The notes below the pieces were generated by a model. The model saw only the letters and a list, made by a program, of their open reading frames with translations. It was not told where the DNA came from and ran no database searches. 24,731 nt of DNA from an uncultured Oscillospiraceae bacterium. Lineage in GTDB: Bacteria > Bacillota > Clostridia > Oscillospirales > Acutalibacteraceae. The position numbers and the translations under genes were made by a program. The stretch spans positions 1-24,731 of the forward strand of contig UQFM01000021.1 of the NCBI GenBank assembly GCA_900540295.1. Direction: 5' to 3'. Below, piece by piece: positions 21,214-24,731 of the stretch (the stretch's first letter is position 1; the number at the start of each line of letters is the position of its first letter).

Positions 21214-21459
21214 CTACTGTGCAGAAAATTTCTGCTTCACGGTATTGACTTTGGTCTGCTCGACCTGTTCCGTCGGATACCAGCCTTTTTGCATCATTTT
21301 GTCATACAGCGTATCCTGCATGCAAAGCGACTCATTCAGCGCATCGTTAAAGGTTTTGCGCACATTGCCCGTCGGCGATTCAATCGTACCGTGCATATAG
21401 AGGTCGCAAACGCCTTTTTCCAAAAGCAGAATGCCCTCCATCAAATTTTTATCGTCCAT
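21214..21459 (-). CDS. Spore coat protein, CotF family
   Basis: An 81-residue all-helical protein resembling the CotF (Coat_F) four-helix fold. Key parts are DDKNLMEGILLLEKGVCDLY, then SPTGNVRKTFNDALNESLCM, then the diagnostic MQDTLYDKMMQKGWYPTEQV followed by a short charged tail. Members are structural proteins of the spore coat made in the mother cell. I start it at ATG 21459 (AAAAGGAG 7 bases upstream); the longer frame to 21552 overlaps the neighbouring gene. It is the second of two small coat genes and is followed directly by a terminator. Confidence 0.85.
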   Translation of the reverse strand: MDDKNLMEGILLLEKGVCDLYMHGTIESPTGNVRKTFNDALNESLCMQDTLYDKMMQKGWYPTEQVEQTKVNTVKQKFSAQ

Positions 21460-21488
21460 AATTGTCTCCTTTTCCGTATCCAAACACG

Positions 21489-21662
21489 TTACAGCAAGCC
21501 GTAAAAGCTCTGGAACAGCTGACTGTGGCGCTGTGCCATTTGCTGTACGCACATTTTCAAATCCGCGTCCTGCATCTGATTCATCACTTCATTACAGCGT
21601 GTCTGAAAATACTGCTCATGACCGAGCGCGTCTTCCACATATAACAATTCCTTGTTTGTCAT
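21489..21662 (-). CDS. Small CotF-like spore coat protein, 57 aa
   Basis: A 57-residue helical protein from ATG 21662 (GGAGGTG 8 bases upstream). The sequence MTNKELLYVEDALGHEQYFQ, then TRCNEVMNQMQDADLKMCVQ, then QMAQRHSQLFQSFYGLL resembles the first two helices of CotF-type coat proteins (the ELLYxEDAL-H-Q pattern and the RHxxxFxxL end). It pairs with the 81-aa coat gene 29 bases downstream, and together they cover both halves of a typical CotF protein. They may assemble as a heteromer. No sigma-K or sigma-E promoter was convincingly found before it. Confidence 0.75.
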   Translation of the reverse strand: MTNKELLYVEDALGHEQYFQTRCNEVMNQMQDADLKMCVQQMAQRHSQLFQSFYGLL

Positions 21663-21723
21663 TTTGACTTCACCTCCGTCGCTTTTAGTATTTGAAAATC
21701 CGCAAAAAATATGCAAAAAGAAA

Positions 21724-21746
21724 ACCGCCGACTGAAAATCGGCGGT
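21724..21746 (-). terminator. Intrinsic terminator after the ArsC/Spx-family gene
   Basis: ACCGCCGA (21724-21731) and TCGGCGGT (21739-21746) form an 8-bp stem with a 7-base loop. On the minus strand it is followed by TTTCTTTTT. It separates the PAP2/ArsC-like transcript from the coat genes. Confidence 0.8.
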
Positions 21747-21774
21747 AAATTTTGGATTTTTAAAAGGATTCAAA

Positions 21775-22125
21775 TTACAGCTTTTCCGCCCATTTTTCAG
21801 CGCGGAAGCCTGTCAAAACAAAATTTTCGCCGATAAGTAAAGGACGTTTGACGAGCATACCGTCCGTTGCCAACAGCTTCAGCTGTTCTTCTTCGGTCAT
21901 TGCGGGCAATTTATCCTTTAAGCCCATGGATTTATACAAAAGACCGCTTGTGTTAAAAAAGCGCTTCAGCGGCAGACCGCTTTTGCCGTACCATTCGGAC
22001 AGTTCCGCAAAGGTCGGATTTTGCAGTTTAATATCACGGTCTTCAAATTCCACGCCCTGCTCTGTCAGCCATTTTTTGGCTTTCTGACAAGTGGTGCATT
22101 TCGGATATTCTAAAAATAAAAGCAT
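21775..22125 (-). CDS. ArsC/Spx-family thioredoxin-fold protein
   Basis: A protein of about 116 residues (up to 119 if an earlier ATG at 22134 or 22131 is used; AAGGA sits right against 22134, so 22125 has better spacing). It has a thioredoxin-like fold with CxxC: LEYPKCTTCQKAKKWLTEQG, then FEDRDIKLQNPTFAELSEWY, then SGLPLKRFFNTSG, DKLPAMTEEEQLKLLATDG, MLVKRPLLIG and GFRAEKWAE. The P-(K)-C-x-x-C start and the VKRPLLI box define the ArsC/Spx/YffB superfamily. This version looks like the YffB/Spx-like oxidoreductases of Clostridia rather than a true arsenate reductase, and the metal exporter at 22921 is not adjacent. Co-transcribed with the PAP2 gene. Confidence 0.85.
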   Translation of the reverse strand: MLLFLEYPKCTTCQKAKKWLTEQGVEFEDRDIKLQNPTFAELSEWYGKSGLPLKRFFNTSGLLYKSMGLKDKLPAMTEEEQLKLLATDGMLVKRPLLIGENFVLTGFRAEKWAEKL

Positions 22126-22154
22126 TTCCATCATTCCTTTTTATTTTACAATTA

Positions 22155-22649
22155 TTAAATCACAAAAAATCCCAACACGCCCGATACAATTCCGACTGCC
22201 GCACCTGCCGCAACATCGCGCGGGAAATGCACGCCGCCTGCAACGCGAACTGCCGCCATCAGCACGCCGAATACCGTCAGAACAACGCCGACAGGCACAC
22301 AGGTATAATAAAACGCCATGGCAATTACAAACACAGAGAACACATGGCGGCTCGGAAAGGATTCGCCGTGCTTGTGTTTATTTAAAATCGGCTGAAAATG
22401 CAGTTTGTCATACGGACGTTCCGCATTTATCAGTTTGCGCAATCCGCTGACCGCCAAAAACGAAACGGCAGGCACAAACAGACACCGCCAAAACCGCACG
22501 TCCTTTGTAAAAAACAGTATGCCGAGCAAAACGGGATAGGAAAGATACACAAGCCCCGTCAAAATTAAATCCGTATACACAAGCGCGTGCCGCAAAGCCG
22601 TATTTTTCCGAAACGGCGTACTTAAACGCAAATAAGTTTCTTTGGTCAT
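22155..22649 (-). CDS. PAP2-family membrane phosphatase
   Basis: A 164-residue membrane protein of the type-2 phosphatidic acid phosphatase family. Active-site motifs: KLINAERPYDK (KxxxxxxRP), SFPSRHVFS (PSGH box with Arg for Gly), and RVAGGVHFPRDV (SRxxxxxHxxxD, Ser replaced by Ala/Gly context). About five membrane helices surround them (LVYTDLILTGLVYLSYPVLL, FVPAVSFLAVSGL, VFVIAMAFYYTCV and the C-terminal AAGAAVGIVSGVLGFFVI). A likely substrate is undecaprenyl or phosphatidyl phosphates at the outer face. I start it at ATG 22649 (AGGTG upstream). The frame further up runs through a dispersed repeat and is not coding. The ArsC-like gene follows 29 bases later. Confidence 0.9.
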   Translation of the reverse strand: MTKETYLRLSTPFRKNTALRHALVYTDLILTGLVYLSYPVLLGILFFTKDVRFWRCLFVPAVSFLAVSGLRKLINAERPYDKLHFQPILNKHKHGESFPSRHVFSVFVIAMAFYYTCVPVGVVLTVFGVLMAAVRVAGGVHFPRDVAAGAAVGIVSGVLGFFVI

Positions 22650-22659
22650 CCTAACACCT

Positions 22660-22868
22660 TTTTTGTTATTCTGCGCGAAGCGAAAAATCTCACATAGCAC
22701 CAAGCAAATCGGTTCGCGCGTAGGGACGGACATCCTTGTCCGTCCGCAAAATCACATCTGACTTTGTGGGGCGCTTCGTGAAGCACCCCTACGGGTTGGC
22801 ACGGTTATTTTACATACCGTAGGGACAGCCCGGGCTCGCTGTCCGCGGGCGAACACAGTTCGCCTCTA
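22660..22868. repeat. Dispersed hairpin-repeat cluster 4
   Basis: Units: a diverged TTGTTATTCTGCGCGAAGCG..AATCTCAC (about 22663-22693), GTAGGGACGGACAT/GTCCGTCC-type hairpin (about 22720-22745), GGGGCGCTTCGTGAAGCACCCC (about 22769-22790), GGACAGCC..GGCTCGCTGTCC (about 22823-22844, arm slightly degraded), and GGGCGAAC/GTTCGCC (about 22847-22864). The first unit begins about 14 bases upstream of the PAP2 start codon, so the PAP2 promoter must lie within or beyond the cluster. The remaining bases to 22920 show no gene. Confidence 0.83.
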
Positions 22869-22920
22869 TGGATTAGTACTGATTTTTGCAGTGCATCAAG
22901 CGCGCAGTATACGCCGAAGT

Positions 22921-23811
22921 TCAAATGCCTGCCGCCTGTAAAATCACGCCTGAAACAGCAGCGACAGCATATAAAATACCCAATATTTTCAGATTATCCT
23001 TGACATGCCGATTTTCTCGGAACAGCACCAAAAGCCCCGCGCCCGCGCCCGTACAAAGACCCGCAACTACCGCGCCGAAGCCGAGCGTACCTTCCAAATA
23101 CAGTTGGGTCAACAGCACGGACGCCGCACAGTTCGGTAAAAATCCGAGCAGTGCCGCCGCAAAGGGCTGGAATACGGAGTCGTGCAACAGCAGTGTCTCC
23201 AGCCGTTCGTGCCCGAGCCACGCCACCAGAAAGTTTAATAAAAATGTAAATAACAGTAAAAATCCGAAAATTTTCACGGTATGCAAAAGCGCGGGTATCC
23301 AAATGCCCTTGTGCTTTTCACAGCCGCAATGCTCGTGATCGCAAATCTCATGCAGACTGCCGATGCTTTGCCGACGGGTGCGCCGCCCGAAAAAGTCCAC
23401 AACATAGCCCGCGGCAACGGCAATTACGACTTTGCAAAGCAAAAGCTTCAAAAGTGCAGGCAGCTGCTGCGGTGCGGCGGCAAGCAAAAGGACCGCCTCA
23501 TCCGAAGTGGAAAGAAACACTGCAACTAACGTGCCGCGCGTCACAACGCCGCCCGCATACAAATTGGCACACAGCACGGAAAAACCGCACTGCGGCACAC
23601 AGCCGAGCAATGCGCCCGCCGCAGGTCCCGCTTTTCCCGCCCTTGTAAAAAACCGCTCGATTCTGCCGTTTGCACGGTGCTCCAACAATTCCATAATTAC
23701 AAACGCCAAAAATAAAAACGGCAAAATTTTTAAAGAATCCAAAAGGGTATCTAAAAGTATATCCCATAATCCGAGGGAAATCTCTTCCCCCGCATGCAAA
23801 GCTTGTATCAC
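22921..23811 (-). CDS. ArsP_2-type (10-TM) putative heavy-metal exporter
   Basis: A permease of about 296 residues of the ArsP_2 family (annotated variously as arsenic efflux or putative manganese transporter). Two homologous halves carry matching motifs: GALLGCVPQCGFSVLCANLY with FLSTSDEAVLLL, and AALLGFLPNCAASVLLTQLY with LCTGAGAGLLVLF. Between them is a cytoplasmic, metal-ligand-rich loop HEICDHEHCGCEKHK. I prefer GTG 23811, which overlaps the fur-like gene stop (GTGA) with AAAAGGAG 7-8 bases upstream. ATG 23844 is an alternative start but lies inside the upstream gene. Membrane located; it is the second gene of a Fur-family-regulator operon, which supports a role in metal efflux or homeostasis. 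Confidence 0.85.
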   Translation of the reverse strand: MIQALHAGEEISLGLWDILLDTLLDSLKILPFLFLAFVIMELLEHRANGRIERFFTRAGKAGPAAGALLGCVPQCGFSVLCANLYAGGVVTRGTLVAVFLSTSDEAVLLLAAAPQQLPALLKLLLCKVVIAVAAGYVVDFFGRRTRRQSIGSLHEICDHEHCGCEKHKGIWIPALLHTVKIFGFLLLFTFLLNFLVAWLGHERLETLLLHDSVFQPFAAALLGFLPNCAASVLLTQLYLEGTLGFGAVVAGLCTGAGAGLLVLFRENRHVKDNLKILGILYAVAAVSGVILQAAGI

Positions 23812-24227
23812 TGCCGTTCTCCTTTTTCGGCGCAGTCGGCGCACAGTCCGTAAAACACCGTGCGTCCGTTATCTACCGTAAACCCGTGCTCTTTTTGTAT
23901 ATGTTCGGAAAGTGTGTTTAAAAAGCCGCATTCCGCGTGCAAAAGACAGCCGCACGCCACACACTTTAAATGATAATGCGCACGGCAAACCACGCCGTTT
24001 TCCGCATACTGAAAGCATGCCCCGCGTCCGTCCGCGCCCGCAAATTTGCGCACCTTCCCCTCAGAAAACAGCCGTTCCAGCTGTCGGTAAACCGTCGATT
24101 GCCCGACCGTCTCCCCTTTATTTTTAAGAGAAAAATAAATCTCTTCCGCCGTAAGATGCCGTTCCCTGTTTTGCGCAAGCAGGGAAAGAATCTCCGCACT
24201 TTGCCGTGTTTTATATGCCATCGTCAT
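23808..24227 (-). CDS. Fur-family metal-dependent repressor
   Basis: A 139-residue Fur/Zur/PerR-family regulator. The winged-helix domain is KTRQSAEILSLLAQNRERHL then TAEEIYFSLKNKGETVGQST then VYRQLERLFSEGKVRKF. The dimer domain has AHYHLKCVACGCLLHAECGF and a second zinc pair, LCADCAEKG near the end. CxxC...CxxC is the structural zinc site; HYHLKC lies in the metal-sensing region. The fold cannot tell Fe, Zn, Mn or peroxide sensing. GAGGCG lies just before ATG 24227; ATG 24221 (MAYK) has better spacing and may be the true start. Its stop overlaps the exporter start, and two palindromes lie in the promoter, suggesting self-repression. Confidence 0.93.
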   Translation of the reverse strand: MTMAYKTRQSAEILSLLAQNRERHLTAEEIYFSLKNKGETVGQSTVYRQLERLFSEGKVRKFAGADGRGACFQYAENGVVCRAHYHLKCVACGCLLHAECGFLNTLSEHIQKEHGFTVDNGRTVFYGLCADCAEKGERQ

Positions 24228-24239
24228 TCGCCTCTTGTA

Positions 24240-24266
24240 TGAAAATGAAAATCGTTTTCATTTTCA
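24240..24266. promoter_or_regulatory. Fur-box-like palindrome in the fur/exporter leader
   Basis: TGAAAATGAAAA (24240-24251), TCG, TTTTCATTTTCA (24255-24266) is a perfect 27-bp inverted repeat between the -10 box and the ribosome site. Its GAAAATGAAAATCNTTTTC form closely resembles Fur-type boxes (GATAATGATWATCATTATC). Confidence 0.8.
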
Positions 24267-24269
24267 ATA

Positions 24270-24299
24270 AGTATAACGCATATACAGGGTATATGTCAA
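24270..24299 (-). promoter_or_regulatory. Sigma-A promoter of the fur/exporter operon, with spacer palindrome
   Basis: Minus strand: -35 TTGACA (24299-24294), 18-base spacer, -10 TATACT (24275-24270). The spacer holds a second perfect repeat, CATATAC, 3-base centre, GTATATG (24279-24295), which overlaps the -35 box by two bases and could be another operator. Confidence 0.75.
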
Positions 24300-24443
24300 G
24301 CAACACCGTTTGCTTGTTATGAAAAGGCAAGCATTTTTCGATTTCGGCAACAAAAAAAGGCTGCCCTAATGATAACCTTTTTGTCTGTGGGTTACGAAAA
24401 AGATATTTCTTTAACGCGAGCATTTAAGTTTTAAATCAGAAAA

Positions 24444-24473
24444 AGCCCCGCACGCGATTTGCGTGTCGAGGCT
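24444..24473 (-). terminator. Terminator of tRNA-Thr
   Basis: Minus strand: AGCCTCGACACGC (24473-24461), loop AAATC, GCGTGCGGGGCT (24455-24444), then TTTTCTG. The stem has one bulged A and one G-U pair. Confidence 0.75.
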
Positions 24474-24479
24474 CTCGAC

Positions 24480-24555
24480 TGGAGCTACTGGGCGGACTCG
24501 AACCGCCGACCTGCTGATTACGAATCAGCTGCTCTACCAACTGAGCCACAGTAGC
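24480..24555 (-). tRNA. tRNA-Thr (anticodon CGT)
   Basis: A minus-strand cloverleaf of 76 bases with encoded CCA. Acceptor GCTACTG (24555-24549) pairs with CAGTAGC (24490-24484), discriminator T. D-arm contains GGCTCAGTTGGTAGAGC. Anticodon stem GCTGA/TCAGC has loop TTCGTAA, so the anticodon is CGT, reading ACG (Thr). T-arm GGCGG-TTCGAGT-CCGCC is canonical. Promoter upstream, terminator downstream. Confidence 0.95.
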
Positions 24556-24617
24556 ATATTCTGTTTTGCACTGATTTCACAGGAAACCTGAAAACGAATA
24601 CGTTTAACAGCCTTTAT

Positions 24618-24646
24618 ATTATATATGAGACACAAAAGAAAAGCAA
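24618..24646 (-). promoter_or_regulatory. Promoter of tRNA-Thr
   Basis: Minus strand: -35 TTGCTT (24646-24641), 17-base spacer, -10 TATAAT (24623-24618), about 60 bases upstream of the tRNA 5' end. The remaining bases to 24731 show nothing recognisable. Confidence 0.65.
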
Positions 24647-24731
24647 GAGGATTTTTCAGAAAATTCGGAAATTTTATCTGCGTTGTAAATAGATATGACC
24701 CAATTTAGGTAAAAAATAAAGACAAAGATTA

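Noticed and set aside
24211..24423. Minus-strand frame of 70 codons upstream of the Fur-like gene
   Set aside because: It runs through the promoter and both palindromes; no ribosome site.

Overview
The window looks like a chromosomal segment of an anaerobic, spore-forming Clostridia-type Firmicute, probably in or near the Oscillospiraceae/Ruminococcaceae. The evidence is pyruvate formate-lyase, dipicolinate synthase with a sigma-K-like promoter, CotF-type coat proteins, a PdaA-type cortex deacetylase, Firmicute-style AAGGAGG ribosome sites, sigma-A promoters with 17-bp spacers, and dispersed hairpin repeats of a kind I associate with this group. The taxonomic placement is inference.

Layout. 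Positions 1-1513: tail of a MATE exporter, a 61-residue membrane peptide and a lipoprotein PdaA-like deacetylase. Positions 1612-3267 (minus): a compact unit made of a strong promoter, a leader hairpin, a 20-codon leader ORF missed at normal length cut-offs, a secreted papain-like cysteine protease whose signal peptide carries a one-base frameshift in a homopolymer, and a membrane-anchored protein of unknown function. Positions 3444-4679 (minus): rpsF-ssb-rpsR with promoter, a leader that can hide the rpsF Shine-Dalgarno, and a terminator. Positions 4714-5520: gene decay (truncated XRE regulator abutting the 3' end of a sortase-anchored protein) and a cluster of hairpin repeats. Positions 5687-8186 (minus): pflB behind a promoter and a probable ZTP (pfl-motif) riboswitch with a built-in terminator. 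Positions 8318-10295: a DUF2804 protein, a membrane-anchored hypothetical with a palindromic promoter, and a YlcI/YnfO-like ribbon-helix-helix (RHH) protein. Positions 10366-14235 (minus): an ABC transporter with an FtsX-type permease carrying a long coiled coil. Positions 14400-15900: two more repeat clusters around a SLOG-domain gene broken by a nonsense codon and a divergent Arc-like RHH gene. Positions 15902-17381 (minus): dpaA-dpaB. Positions 17426-21212 (plus): murC-nadB-nadC. Positions 21214-22649 (minus): two CotF-type coat genes, an ArsC/Spx-family gene and a PAP2 phosphatase. Positions 22660-22868: a fourth repeat cluster. Positions 22921-24299 (minus): a Fur-family regulator and an ArsP_2-type metal exporter under two palindromes. 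Positions 24444-24646 (minus): tRNA-Thr(CGT) with promoter and terminator.

The most interesting items are the leader-peptide/frameshifted-protease/membrane-protein operon, the mosaic hairpin repeats built on a fixed GTAGGG/CCCCTAC frame, the divergent SLOG/RHH pair with its shared palindromic promoter region, and the ZTP switch in front of pflB. Everything here was read by eye; no searches or folding programs were run.
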